Below are positions 52,659-63,670 of a stretch of 64,000 nucleotides of DNA, one piece after another. A program made the position numbers and the translations under genes. The DNA comes from Exiguobacterium chiriqhucha RW-2. Its GTDB lineage: Bacteria > Bacillota > Bacilli > Exiguobacteriales > Exiguobacteriaceae. The stretch spans positions 186,001-250,000 of the forward strand of contig NZ_ATCL01000022.1 in NCBI RefSeq assembly GCF_000416965.1, read 5' to 3'. A model generated the notes under the pieces. That model searched no databases. It had not been told where the DNA came from and was given only the letters and a program-made list of their open reading frames with translations. The first letter of the stretch is position 1, and the number at the start of each line of letters is the position of its first letter.

Positions 52659-52796
52659 ATGTCAGAACAAGATAAAAAGCGTGAACAAGAAGAACAAGAG
52701 AAGTTGAAACGAGACCAACCGGATATTTCGCACGAAGAAGATTCAAAAGGGGATCATTCGGACCTCGAAGAGACGGACGAAGACGAACAAGCGTAA
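52659..52796 (+). CDS. Small acidic charged protein
   Basis: A 45-residue protein, mostly E, D, K and R, with no hydrophobic core, likely disordered. AAAGGA lies 8 bases before ATG 52659; two further in-frame starts lie upstream but fit worse. Coding status rests on the ribosome site and the terminator that follows it. Confidence 0.55.
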   Translation: MSEQDKKREQEEQEKLKRDQPDISHEEDSKGDHSDLEETDEDEQA

Positions 52797-52820
52797 AGAG
52801 CCCTAGTGGCTCTTTTTGTT
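52794..52820 (+). terminator. Terminator
   Basis: AAAGAGCC-CTAGT-GGCTCTTTTT immediately after the small acidic gene. Confidence 0.85.
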
Positions 52821-52891
52821 TGGGAATTGAAAGAATGAGTATAGACGTTATAATGGATAAGGGAAAACTATCATAGTGAGGAGAATGTATG

Positions 52892-53821
52892 ATGAGTACA
52901 GTACTAGTCTTTGGACATAAAAATCCAGACACAGATACGATTTGTTCGGCGCTCGCTTACGCGGAGCTCAAGAAAAAGTTAGGGATGGACGCTGAGGCAA
53001 TCCGTCTCGGTGAAGTGAACGGGGAGACGCAATATGCGCTCGACCACTTCCGTGTCAAGGCACCACGCCTCGTGGAACGCGTCTCAGACGAAGTGAACTC
53101 GGTCATCTTGGTCGACCATAATGAGTTCCAACAAAGTGCGGAAGACATCGCAGACGTGCGCATCCTTGAAGTCGTCGATCACCACCGTATCGCCAACTTC
53201 CAAACAGCAGATGCCCTCTACTATCGGGCAGAGCCGGTCGGATGCACGGCGACGATTTTGCTCAAACTCTATAAAGAGCACGGTGTCGAAATCGCGCCTG
53301 ACATGGCAGGATTGATGCTATCGGCGATCATCTCGGACTCGCTCTTGTTCAAGTCACCGACATGCACGGACGAGGATATCAAAGCGGCAAAAGAACTCGC
53401 AGCTATCTCAGGTACAGACATCGAGACATACGGTCTTGAGATGTTGAAAGCTGGAGCTGACCTTAGCCAAAAAACGATCCCAGAACTCATCTCGCTCGAC
53501 GCGAAAGAGTTTGCGATGGGTGACTACCGCATTGAGATTGCTCAAGTGAACACGGTCGACGCGAACGATGTGTTGAGCCGTAAAGCTGAAGTCGAAGCGG
53601 CAATGGCCGTGAAGATGTTAGACAAAGAACTCGATTTGTTTGTCTTCGCCATCACGAACATCTTGACGAACGATTCAGAAGCACTCGTTGTCGGTAAGAA
53701 GACGGATCTATTCGAGCAGGCGTTCAACGTCAAATTGGTCGATGGTCTTGCGACACTCCCTGGTGTCGTCTCACGTAAAAAGCAAATCGTACCGGTGCTC
53801 ACAGCAGCGGCGACGAACTAA
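52892..53821 (+). CDS. ppaC: Manganese-dependent inorganic pyrophosphatase
   Basis: A 309-residue family II pyrophosphatase (DHH-type). Metal ligands: GHKNPDTDT (His9, Asp13, Asp15), ILVDHNE, and VVDHHRI; the C-terminal DHHA2 domain ends [13 protein letters not shown] with the substrate-binding SRK. It hydrolyses pyrophosphate to drive biosynthesis. ATG 52889 is too near the SD; ATG 52892 matches the family start [13 protein letters not shown]. Confidence 0.95.
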   Translation: MSTVLVFGHKNPDTDTICSALAYAELKKKLGMDAEAIRLGEVNGETQYALDHFRVKAPRLVERVSDEVNSVILVDHNEFQQSAEDIADVRILEVVDHHRIANFQTADALYYRAEPVGCTATILLKLYKEHGVEIAPDMAGLMLSAIISDSLLFKSPTCTDEDIKAAKELAAISGTDIETYGLEMLKAGADLSQKTIPELISLDAKEFAMGDYRIEIAQVNTVDANDVLSRKAEVEAAMAVKMLDKELDLFVFAITNILTNDSEALVVGKKTDLFEQAFNVKLVDGLATLPGVVSRKKQIVPVLTAAATN

Positions 53822-53829
53822 GAAACGAG

Positions 53830-53869
53830 AAAGGCTCGAAGCAGATCAATCTGCTCCGAGCCTTTTTTT
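53830..53869. terminator. Bidirectional terminator
   Basis: AAAGGCTCG-AGCAGAT / ATCTGCT-CGAGCCTTT followed by T run; between ppaC and the convergent GNAT gene. Confidence 0.88.
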
Positions 53870-53878
53870 GATAATCGA

Positions 53879-54304
53879 TTAGACAGTTAGCGATTTTTTC
53901 AAGTAATACTGCTGGTGCTCCGGTGTCGGATGGCCGTGAATCACACCGACGACCTCATAGCCGAGGGCGATGTAAAATTTCGGTGCCTGAAAACTGAACG
54001 TATCGAGTTGAATCAGTCTGCAGGCTTGGTCGATGGCCAATTGTTCGATGTCACGCATCAATTGTTTTCCGTATCCTAACCCGCGAACGCTCGCATCGAG
54101 CCATAAAAAGTTGACGTGCAGCGTCTGCCAAAAGATGGTTCCCGTCACACCACCGACGATGTCTTCATCCTCATTTCTCATAATGAAGCTGACTTGTTGG
54201 ACGGGGTGTTTGATTTCTTCGGGAAGTTGAGCTGAATTGTATTCGATTAATCGCTGCCGAATCCATTCACTATCTTCCTGATTCCACTGTTTCGTGATGT
54301 TCAT
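53879..54304 (-). CDS. GNAT-family acetyltransferase
   Basis: A 141-residue acetyltransferase. Acetyl-CoA-binding loop is VRGLGYGKQLM (motif A), with FYIALGYEVVG as motif B. Acceptor substrate is not known. It starts 24 bases after the ABC permease gene with its own AAAGGA, so it is probably the last gene of that operon. Confidence 0.82.
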   Translation of the reverse strand: MNITKQWNQEDSEWIRQRLIEYNSAQLPEEIKHPVQQVSFIMRNEDEDIVGGVTGTIFWQTLHVNFLWLDASVRGLGYGKQLMRDIEQLAIDQACRLIQLDTFSFQAPKFYIALGYEVVGVIHGHPTPEHQQYYLKKSLTV

Positions 54305-54328
54305 GTCATGATTCCTTTCTCCATGGAG

Positions 54329-55120
54329 TTATGACCCTGTACTGGCGAACGACCGAAGCCCGAACAGCCAAAATCGATAGGCGAGGATGAGACTGAACGC
54401 AGCCACGAACGGTGTTGCCAGTGCGAACAGTGTGAAGCCGCGACCCTCGAAAAAGTACATGGCCGGATAGAACGCGGTGAATCCAAACGGAATCACATAC
54501 GTCAACACGAACATGATGACTTTCGAGTAAATCGTCATGGGATAGCGGGCGAAATCACTCAAGCTGAAGACAGCGAAGACGACAGGCAAACTGTCAATCA
54601 TCCAAAACGAGAACGTCGCGAAGAACAGATTGACGGCGATATAAATCATGCCGCTCGCGAGCACCATGACAAGCAAAACGAGATAATCAATGACATTCCA
54701 CACCATGCCGAGCTCGTTCGAGGCGAGCCAGAGGACGCTTCCGCCAATCAACAGCTGACCAAAGCCGTCTTGTTGCACACGCTCGGCGATGATTTGAAAG
54801 AGCGGATTGACCGGGCGCATGAGAATCCGGTCCAAGTTTCCCGTCCGAATGTACTGCCAGCCAATCGTCCATAAGTTATCGAAGAAGATGTGGTGGATGG
54901 CCCGGCCTAGAAAGGCGATGCCGTAGATGAATAAGATTTCATAAAAGCCCCAGCCATTCAGTGACTCGATATGACGAAACACGATCGATAAAAAGAAGAG
55001 GGCGGCGAACTGTTGACCAAAGACGGACAAGACCCCAATCAAGAAGTCCATCCGATATTCCATCATCACTTTGAAATGATTTTTGGCATATAACCAATAT
55101 AGTTTTGCGTATCGTTTCAT
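54329..55120 (-). CDS. ABC exporter permease (COG3694 type)
   Basis: A 263-residue permease with six helices and the ABC-2/DUF990 layout: MKRYAKLYWLYAKNHFKVMMEYRMDFLIGV, then RTGNLDRILMRPVNPLFQ. With its neighbour it forms a heterodimeric exporter of unknown substrate. The ATG at 55120 follows GGAGG with zero spacing and overlaps the upstream stop (ATGA), so translation depends on coupling. Confidence 0.85.
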   Translation of the reverse strand: MKRYAKLYWLYAKNHFKVMMEYRMDFLIGVLSVFGQQFAALFFLSIVFRHIESLNGWGFYEILFIYGIAFLGRAIHHIFFDNLWTIGWQYIRTGNLDRILMRPVNPLFQIIAERVQQDGFGQLLIGGSVLWLASNELGMVWNVIDYLVLLVMVLASGMIYIAVNLFFATFSFWMIDSLPVVFAVFSLSDFARYPMTIYSKVIMFVLTYVIPFGFTAFYPAMYFFEGRGFTLFALATPFVAAFSLILAYRFWLFGLRSFASTGS

Positions 55121-55911
55121 CCTCCGAACACCGTCACTTTCCGAACCGCATAGGCGAACAACAGACGCACGAAGATGAAGAACGCCGCGACCCATCCGAG
55201 TTGGATGAGGATGGATGGCCAAATGCCGGATGCAGCGATTTCACCCGTATAGATGGCGACCGGGACATAGACGAGCGATGCGAACGGCAAGTAGAGGCTG
55301 ACCGTTTGAAACCAGTCCGGGAAGAGCGTCAACGGCACGAGTGCGCCCGACATGATAGTGATGACGGCTTCCTGTAGGACGGACAGCCCCCAAACGTTGA
55401 CCGTGTAAAATGATAACACCCCGACAAGCAGATCGATTAACGTCGCGAGCAGGACGGCGAGCACGACACTGACGGCGAAAGCGGACGCGGCCTCCATCGA
55501 TGTCGGCGAATCGACACCGATGAACACCATCGCGATGACGAGGAGCGGCAACGTCGCCCGAAAGAACGTCGATGTCTTGGCACCGAGGTCTTGGGCGAGC
55601 AATTTATCGAGCAAGTGATACGGACGCAACAACTCGATGGCGACACCACCATGTTTAATCAGATGGGCGAGCTCACGGCCGGCACTGCCGCGAAATTGGT
55701 CTAGCATCGTCGCGAGGATGGCATACGTCAACATCGTCGAGAGCGCAATCCCCGAGACGTCTGTCTTATTCTCATAGACGGCCTGCCAAAAGAAATAAAG
55801 GATGAACAAGCGCATCGTCACTGAGAACATACTGGCCCAATACCAAGCGGCATACGCCATGTCGACTTTGATTTGTGATACGGCGAGCGCGATATATTTT
55901 CGTAGTCTCAT
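55117..55911 (-). CDS. ABC exporter permease (COG4587 type)
   Basis: A 264-residue permease with six helices; HLIKHGGVAIELLRPYHLLDKLLAQDLG is the conserved amphipathic stretch and GALVPLTLFPDWFQTVSLYLPFASLVYVPVAIY the late helix pair. Overlaps the ATPase gene by 4 bases. Confidence 0.86.
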   Translation of the reverse strand: MRLRKYIALAVSQIKVDMAYAAWYWASMFSVTMRLFILYFFWQAVYENKTDVSGIALSTMLTYAILATMLDQFRGSAGRELAHLIKHGGVAIELLRPYHLLDKLLAQDLGAKTSTFFRATLPLLVIAMVFIGVDSPTSMEAASAFAVSVVLAVLLATLIDLLVGVLSFYTVNVWGLSVLQEAVITIMSGALVPLTLFPDWFQTVSLYLPFASLVYVPVAIYTGEIAASGIWPSILIQLGWVAAFFIFVRLLFAYAVRKVTVFGG

Positions 55912-56912
55912 GCGCTCACCCCGGTCTTATACAAGTTCCGGATGAGCGCCTCCATTTTCGGCACGACGACGGACAGGTCTTTCACTTGATTGCAGTTGAC
56001 GATTTCACGAATCAGTTGTCCGCTCGAGATCTCGTGGTGGTTGAAGGCGAGCTGAATCGTCTCATCCTCTGTCTCGAGTCGCATGACGCTTCCTGTCACA
56101 GCCGGAGGCAACTCGAACGTGCTTCCTTCGTCGAGTGTGATTTCGAGCGTACGCTCGTTATTGAACGTCTGCTTGAGGGTCTCGATGCGGTCGTCATAGA
56201 TGATTCGCCCCTCATCGAGCACGATGACCCGGTCACACACTTCCTCGATGTCTTGCATGTCATGCGTCGTTAAGATGACGGTCGTTCCCCAAGCATCGCT
56301 AATCTCACGGATGAACGCCCGAATCGTCTCTTTGATGTCGATATCGAGACCGATTGTCAGTTCGTCCAAATAGACGACGCGCGGGCGATGTAAGAAGGCG
56401 GCGGCGAGCTCGCAGCGCATCTTTTGTCCGAGCGATAACTGGCGGACCGGGACGTCGAGCAATGGTTCAAGTTGCAACCGTTCGATGAACCAGGCGACCG
56501 TCTCTTGAAATTCGTCACGCGGTACTTCATAAATCTCGCAAAGCAAGTCGAAGGATTCGCGGACCGGGATGTCCCAGAACAGCTGCGTCCGCTGACCGAA
56601 CACGGCCCCGATTTGCCGAGCGTTTTTGACCCGTTCTTCATGCGGGTCGATTCCATAGACGTGGACCGAGCCGGCATCAGGCCGCAATACACCCGCTAAC
56701 ATTTTAATCGTCGTCGATTTACCGGCGCCGTTGAAGCCGATATAGCCGACGCGTTCACCAGGCGCAATCGAGAGGTCGATGCCTTTGACGGCCTCTTTGA
56801 TGCGATATTTCCGCGTGAAGAGCGCCTTGATTGCGCCTTTTAGCCCGGCATCGCGTTCCATGATTTTGTATTGTTTGACGAGGCCTTTCACCTCGATGGC
56901 TAACTGTGACAT
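55908..56912 (-). CDS. ABC exporter ATPase (COG4586 type)
   Basis: A 334-residue ATPase with the family-specific N-terminal extension (LKGAIKALFTRKYRIKEAVKGIDL) before Walker A GFNGAGKST, signature LSLGQKMRCELAAAF, and a C-terminal region of about 80 residues. Odd point: Walker B reads VVYLDELTIGLD instead of LDEPTIGLD; the catalytic Glu is kept but Pro is Leu. Sits first in the operon. Confidence 0.88.
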   Translation of the reverse strand: MSQLAIEVKGLVKQYKIMERDAGLKGAIKALFTRKYRIKEAVKGIDLSIAPGERVGYIGFNGAGKSTTIKMLAGVLRPDAGSVHVYGIDPHEERVKNARQIGAVFGQRTQLFWDIPVRESFDLLCEIYEVPRDEFQETVAWFIERLQLEPLLDVPVRQLSLGQKMRCELAAAFLHRPRVVYLDELTIGLDIDIKETIRAFIREISDAWGTTVILTTHDMQDIEEVCDRVIVLDEGRIIYDDRIETLKQTFNNERTLEITLDEGSTFELPPAVTGSVMRLETEDETIQLAFNHHEISSGQLIREIVNCNQVKDLSVVVPKMEALIRNLYKTGVSA

Positions 56913-56984
56913 ACGTTCCTCCTTGTTTATGCAAGCGTTTTCCTCAATTAGGATAGCATGAGTTTCTGGGATTTCCTACCTGCA

Positions 56985-57015
56985 TAAAAAAAGACCGGAC
57001 AAGAAAGTCCGGTCT
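56985..57015 (-). terminator. Terminator of the DUF418 gene
   Basis: AGACCGGAC (56992-57000) and GTCCGGTCT (57007-57015), followed on the minus strand by seven T bases. Confidence 0.88.
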
Positions 57016-57020
57016 GATGA

Positions 57021-58139
57021 TTATTTAGCCTGTGTACCATACGTTCCAATGCGCCATAGTTTCTCGAACGGGCCGTATCGATGCGATTTGAGCCACCACA
57101 TCGAGAAGAACGCCTGGGCAATCAAAATCGCGATACTTAAGAACAATCCTTCCGTCAACGACAGGCGACCGTAGTAGCCGAGAGCGATGACCGGCAGGAC
57201 GACGACGAGCGTGTGCGTCAAATAGTTCGTCAGCGCCATACGGCCGAGCGCCTGCAGCGGACGGAATGCACGTCCGTTGCGAACGGCGATCGTGAACAGA
57301 CAGACGTACACAGTCGCAAGCAGTTTGCCCGAGATGAGGACGGCGGCTGAGTTTGTCGAACCGTATGCCGCGCCGCCTCCGTAGTGATGCCAAATAATGA
57401 CTGCGAAGAACGGTAGGGCTGCTATCGTACAGATGATGGCCGTCCGTGTCAATCCTCGGATGCTCCACGTGAGGAGTTTCCGTTCCCGTCCGATATAAAG
57501 TCCGAACAAGAACAGGCTGAAGATTTCAAAACCGGCGAACAACGAGTTGACGAACATATCGAAGATTTCAGTTTCCAAGCGATAGTCGAACCAAGGTCCG
57601 AATCCGGAATTGAATGCAGTCGGGAATGGTCCTGCAATAGACGTATACCCTAATGCCCATTCCAGATAGATTGATGAGCCATAAAACAATACAAAGCTTG
57701 TGATCAACAAACCCCATGCCCACGTTAAAATCGCCCGGTTGCTTAATCCATAAAACAACGGGAGCAACAAGCCCCACATCGCATACGTATGTAAGATGTC
57801 ACCCGACCAAATGGCCAGGTGAGCGAGTCCGAATAGAAACAAGATGACGATGCGGCGGATATAACGGCCGACCGAATCCCCGCGCGCATACGAGCGCTCG
57901 AGGAAAATCGAGAAGCCGATTCCGAATAAGAGCGAGAAAATCGTGTAAAACTTCGTCTGGATGAACAAATCGAACAGCGTCCGGACGAAGAGGTCGCTTC
58001 CCTCATACATCGGATTACCGAAAATCCAGTCGCTCCCGAGCATGCTTGGGATGTTGACGAGGAAGATGCCGCATAGGGCAAACCCTCGAATGATATCATA
58101 CAGAACGATGCGTTCGTTTACTTGAATCGGGCCAGCCAT
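57021..58139 (-). CDS. DUF418-family membrane protein
   Basis: A 372-residue protein with about ten helices. The start ERIVLYDIIRGFALCGIFLVNIP and the C-terminal FRPLQALGRMALTNYLTHT and GPFEKLWR motifs define the family. Relatives include probable acyltransferase-like or export proteins; function not known. GAGGAAG site fits ATG 58139. It is transcribed in the same direction as the ABC-F gene upstream. Confidence 0.88.
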   Translation of the reverse strand: MAGPIQVNERIVLYDIIRGFALCGIFLVNIPSMLGSDWIFGNPMYEGSDLFVRTLFDLFIQTKFYTIFSLLFGIGFSIFLERSYARGDSVGRYIRRIVILFLFGLAHLAIWSGDILHTYAMWGLLLPLFYGLSNRAILTWAWGLLITSFVLFYGSSIYLEWALGYTSIAGPFPTAFNSGFGPWFDYRLETEIFDMFVNSLFAGFEIFSLFLFGLYIGRERKLLTWSIRGLTRTAIICTIAALPFFAVIIWHHYGGGAAYGSTNSAAVLISGKLLATVYVCLFTIAVRNGRAFRPLQALGRMALTNYLTHTLVVVLPVIALGYYGRLSLTEGLFLSIAILIAQAFFSMWWLKSHRYGPFEKLWRIGTYGTQAK

Positions 58140-58160
58140 ACGCCACTTCCTCTACACGGA

Positions 58161-59714
58161 TTAGAATACTTTTGTCGTCCACGATTCACAGTTCCAGACG
58201 TCGGTGACGATGTCTTGATAGAACTCCGGTTCGTGACTGATGAGTAGGATACTGCCTTTATATTCTTTCAACGCGCGCTTCAACTCTTCCTTCGCGTCGA
58301 CGTCCAAGTGATTCGTCGGCTCATCGAGGAGGAGCAAGTTCGATTCGTTGTTTTGGAGCTTACAGAGACGGACTTTCGCCTTCTCTCCACCACTGAGGAC
58401 CGCGATTTTACTCTCGATATGCTTCGTCATGAGACCGCATTTCGCGAGCATGGCACGGACTTGTTGCTGGTTGAGTGATGGGAACTCGCTCCAAATCTCT
58501 TCGATACATGTGTTGTTGCTGACGGCCGCTTCTTGTTCGAAGTACCCGATCTCCAAGAACTCACCGCGTTCGACGGTTCCTTCAAGCGGGTTGATCATGC
58601 CGAGAAGACTCTTCAACAGCGTCGTTTTCCCGATCCCGTTCGCACCGACGAGGGCGATCTTCTGACCGCGCTCCATTTGGAGGTCGAGCGGGCGTGAGAG
58701 CGGCTCGTCATAACCGATGACGAGATTTTTGGCGTCAAAGATGAGACGACCTGACGTGCGTGCCTGCAAGAACCGGAACTCTGGTTTTGGACGTTCCGCA
58801 CTCAATTCGATGACGTCCATCTTATCGAGTTTCTTCTGGCGCGACATCGCCATGTTCCGTGTCGAGACGCGTGCCTTGTTGCGGGCGACGAAGTCTTTCA
58901 AGTCGGCGATTTCTGCCTGCTGGCGTTTATAAGCCGATTCAAGCTGCGAGCGTTTCATCTCGTACACTTCCATGAACTTGTCGTAGTCCCCGACATAGCG
59001 TGACAAGTCTTGATTCTCCATATGGTAGACCAAGTTGATGACGCTGTTTAAGAACGGGATATCGTGCGAAATCAAGATGAAGGCGTTGTCGTAGTTCTGG
59101 AGATAACGCTTCAACCACTCGATGTGGGCCTCGTCCAAATAGTTGGTCGGCTCATCGAGGAGAAGGATGTCCGGCTTCTCAAGAAGCAATTTCGCGAGCA
59201 ATACTTTCGTCCGCTGACCACCTGAGAGGTCCGTGACGTCACGGTCGAGTCCGACATCTAAAATACCGAGACCGCGTGCGACTTCTTCGACTTTCGCGTC
59301 GATGATATAGAAGTCGTTCGAATCGAGCATTTCCTGCAGTTCGCCGACTTCGGCGAGCATGTCGTCCATCTGTTCAGGCGTCGCATCGCCCATTTCCATG
59401 TAGAGCTCACCGATTCGTGTTTCGGTGTCAATCAAGTATTGGAATGCGCTCTTTAACACGTCCCGAATCGTCATCCCACGCTCGAGGACAGCGTGCTGGT
59501 CGAGGTAACCGACACGGACGTTTTTCGCCCACTCGATTTTGCCTTCGTCTGGTTGGAGCTTACGTGTGATGATGTTCATGAACGTTGATTTTCCTTCACC
59601 GTTCGCTCCGATGAGGCCGATGTGTTCGCCTTTCAATAGACGGAAAGACACGTCGTTCAAAATGGCGCGGTCACCGAAACCGTGGCTCAAGTTTTGTACT
59701 GTTAATATACTCAT
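58161..59714 (-). CDS. ABC-F ATPase, YfmM type
   Basis: A 517-residue protein with two ABC domains. Domain 1: GANGEGKST, LSGGQRTKVLLAKLL, LLLDEPTNYLD; domain 2: GANGIGKTT, LSGGEKAKVRLCKL, LLLDEPTNHLD; both P loops intact. Between them is a long lysine-rich linker. The N terminus (SILTVQNLSHGFGDRAILND) matches YfmM-like proteins more than EttA. Ribosome-associated translation factor family; may also give resistance to ribosome-binding drugs, which cannot be decided here. Weak ribosome site. Confidence 0.85.
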   Translation of the reverse strand: MSILTVQNLSHGFGDRAILNDVSFRLLKGEHIGLIGANGEGKSTFMNIITRKLQPDEGKIEWAKNVRVGYLDQHAVLERGMTIRDVLKSAFQYLIDTETRIGELYMEMGDATPEQMDDMLAEVGELQEMLDSNDFYIIDAKVEEVARGLGILDVGLDRDVTDLSGGQRTKVLLAKLLLEKPDILLLDEPTNYLDEAHIEWLKRYLQNYDNAFILISHDIPFLNSVINLVYHMENQDLSRYVGDYDKFMEVYEMKRSQLESAYKRQQAEIADLKDFVARNKARVSTRNMAMSRQKKLDKMDVIELSAERPKPEFRFLQARTSGRLIFDAKNLVIGYDEPLSRPLDLQMERGQKIALVGANGIGKTTLLKSLLGMINPLEGTVERGEFLEIGYFEQEAAVSNNTCIEEIWSEFPSLNQQQVRAMLAKCGLMTKHIESKIAVLSGGEKAKVRLCKLQNNESNLLLLDEPTNHLDVDAKEELKRALKEYKGSILLISHEPEFYQDIVTDVWNCESWTTKVF

Positions 59715-59774
59715 ATTTCTTATTCGTTCCCTTCAAAGTTGACTATCCGATATTGTAGCATGGATTCAAAAAAA

Positions 59775-60383
59775 TTAGTACGCCAGCCCGACTGATTGGC
59801 GGACGAAGAGTTGGTCTTCAACGGCGTTCAGCATGAACTGGGCGACATCGGCCCGTGAAATCTGTTTTCCGTTGTCTGGAATGCTGTCGATAGACGTTCG
59901 ATACACCGAGGTCCGGGGACCGTCCGTCAGTTGCATCGGCCGCACGATCGTGTAATCGAACGACGAGTTGCGCCACAAATCGACCGCGGCCCGGTGATCA
60001 CGGAGCGGCTTCCGGAGCATGAACGTCACGACCGTACCAGCGATTCCGGGAATCTCTTTGTCGATTCCGGCTGAGGCGAGATAGACGACCCGAGTGACGT
60101 CATTTGCTTTCAGCGCCGGGACGAGTGCGTCGGTGACGCGGGCCAAGAAGTCCGAATCGCTCAAGTCGGTCCCGAGACAGCTGATGACGGCGTCATGACC
60201 AGCGAGGGCATCTGTCAAAGCGGCGCTGTCTGTGACGTCGCCTTCGATGATTTCAAGTTGCGGGGTCGGAATCAATTTTTTCTGTTCCCGCACGAAGGCG
60301 GTCACATGGTGGCCATGCTCGATGGCCTGGTCGACAAACTGATGACCGGTCCGGCCGGTGGCACCTAAAACGAATAGCTTCAT
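59775..60383 (-). CDS. NAD(P)-binding oxidoreductase (YwnB-like)
   Basis: A 202-residue atypical SDR. LFVLGATGRTGHQFVDQAIEHGHHVTAFVR is the dinucleotide fold; the YxxxK motif is absent, as in NmrA/YwnB-like proteins that may sense NADPH or reduce quinones. YLASAGIDKEIPG and FDYTIVRPMQLTDGP follow. GAGGAG lies before ATG 60383; longer in-frame starts would lie in the riboswitch promoter region. Confidence 0.82.
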   Translation of the reverse strand: MKLFVLGATGRTGHQFVDQAIEHGHHVTAFVREQKKLIPTPQLEIIEGDVTDSAALTDALAGHDAVISCLGTDLSDSDFLARVTDALVPALKANDVTRVVYLASAGIDKEIPGIAGTVVTFMLRKPLRDHRAAVDLWRNSSFDYTIVRPMQLTDGPRTSVYRTSIDSIPDNGKQISRADVAQFMLNAVEDQLFVRQSVGLAY

Positions 60384-60473
60384 AATGGATGTGGCTCCTC
60401 TCGTTTTTCCAGTATCTTTAGTATACAGCAGTTTCAGAAAAATCGAACTTTTAGCCGTCTTTTCCAAAACGGG

Positions 60474-60501
60474 TTGCAATTTATTAAATATCGTCTAGAA
60501 T
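60474..60501 (+). promoter_or_regulatory. Promoter of xpt-pbuX
   Basis: -35 TTGCAA (60474-60479), 16-base spacer, -10 TAGAAT (60496-60501); start near 60508. Confidence 0.65.
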
Positions 60502-60530
60502 AAGTCCTATCTTATATAAATAAAAGATTC

Positions 60531-60603
60531 GCACTCGTATATCAGCGGGAATATGGCCCGCAAGTCTCTACCGAACCACCGTAAATGGTTCGACTACGGG
60601 TGA
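60531..60603 (+). promoter_or_regulatory. Purine (guanine/xanthine-class) riboswitch aptamer
   Basis: P1 arms CACTCGTA (60532-60539) and TACGGGTG (60595-60602), then the conserved core: ATAT, GGGAATATGGCCCGCAAG, TCTCTACCG, and GACTACG. The C in GACTACG marks the guanine/hypoxanthine/xanthine class rather than adenine. Ligand-bound form would favour the terminator at 60634-60678. Confidence 0.9.
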
Positions 60604-62576
<1,973 letters not shown>

Positions 62577-62610
62577 ACTGAAAGGAACTACGTAACTAGG
62601 GGGAACAAGC

Positions 62611-63258
62611 ATGGGGAAAACTGCACTTGTCGTTGGCGCTACCGGATTGATTGGACGCGAACTCGTCGAACAGTTGCTCGAACAAGAACGGTATGATCAA
62701 GTCTGGATAATCGTCCGCCGCTCGAAACGATGGAGTCATCCGAAACTGCATGAAGTCGTCGGGTTCGAAGGAATGGACGAGGCGTTGCCGCACATTGATG
62801 ATGTCTACTGCGCACTTGGGACGACGATTGCCGTCGCCGGTTCACGTCAGGCGTTCAAACATGTCGATCTCGACTTGCCGCTTGAAGTGGCACGTGTCGC
62901 GAAACGACACGGGGCGACACGTTACGCCGTCGTCTCGGCGCAAGGCGCGTCACTTCGGTCACCTTTCTTCTACAACCGCGTGAAAGGGGAGCTCGAGAAC
63001 GGGCTCAAAGTGTTTGGCTTCGAACACTTGATTATCGCCCGTCCGTCGCTCTTGCTCGGAGATCGCGAGGAGTTCCGTCTCGGCGAGAAAGCAGCCGAGG
63101 TCGTCAGCCGTCCGCTCCAACCGTTATTGCTCGATAAATTACCAGATGCTGCACCGATTCAAGCGCTCCATGTGGCGCGCGCGTTGATTATGGCCGCGGA
63201 AGAAGGACAAGGCATCGAAGTATTGACGTCTGGCATGATGCAGAGGATGAGCCAATGA
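62611..63258 (+). CDS. NAD(P)-binding epimerase-like protein
   Basis: A 215-residue dinucleotide-fold protein. LVVGATGLIGRELVEQLLEQ at the N terminus, YCALGTTIAVAGSRQAFKHVD, and FFYNRVKGELENGL, where YNRVKGE gives a Tyr-x3-Lys pair. It resembles FMP52/HTATIP2-type proteins. Substrate unknown. Possibly in the xpt-pbuX transcript. Overlaps the RDD gene by 4 bases. Confidence 0.8.
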   Translation: MGKTALVVGATGLIGRELVEQLLEQERYDQVWIIVRRSKRWSHPKLHEVVGFEGMDEALPHIDDVYCALGTTIAVAGSRQAFKHVDLDLPLEVARVAKRHGATRYAVVSAQGASLRSPFFYNRVKGELENGLKVFGFEHLIIARPSLLLGDREEFRLGEKAAEVVSRPLQPLLLDKLPDAAPIQALHVARALIMAAEEGQGIEVLTSGMMQRMSQ

Positions 63259-63647
63259 ACCCATTAACGAAGAAACGGACCAAAGCCGTCTTGATTGACG
63301 GTGTCATTGCCGGATTGCTAAGTTTTGGTGTCGAGCAGCTCATCCGCAAGAAAGTGAAGAGCGAGTTCGTCCATACCGTCATCACGCCGACACTCATCGC
63401 CTACGCGCTCGAGGCATGTCAGATGCGCCGTGGCGGACAGACGCTCGGGTATAAGCTGATGGGTCTCGAGTTGAAAAATGACGATGGGACACCGGTGACG
63501 GCCGAGCAAGCGTTCAAACGGGCGCTTCACCGCGACACGATCTCGATTGCCGCCTACGTCAAGGACCGCGCACACTTCGAGGCCGAAGACGGTGCCGTCT
63601 TGCCGCACGACGCTGCGTTCCATATGCACGTAACCGAAAAAAACTGA
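63255..63647 (+). CDS. RDD-family-like protein
   Basis: A 130-residue protein. GGQTLGYKLMGLELKNDDGTPVT is the RDD-type block after one or two hydrophobic segments (10-25, 42-52); the usual N-terminal R-DD is reduced to DGVIAG. C terminus is soluble and His-rich. Function unknown. Coupled to the upstream gene. Confidence 0.7.
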   Translation: MNPLTKKRTKAVLIDGVIAGLLSFGVEQLIRKKVKSEFVHTVITPTLIAYALEACQMRRGGQTLGYKLMGLELKNDDGTPVTAEQAFKRALHRDTISIAAYVKDRAHFEAEDGAVLPHDAAFHMHVTEKN

Positions 63648-63670
63648 CCTCACGCGAGGTCAGTTTTTTT
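63636..63670. terminator. Bidirectional terminator
   Basis: AAACTGACCTC (63641-63651) and GAGGTCAGTTT (63656-63666) with A and T runs; between the RDD gene and the convergent permease. Confidence 0.85.
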
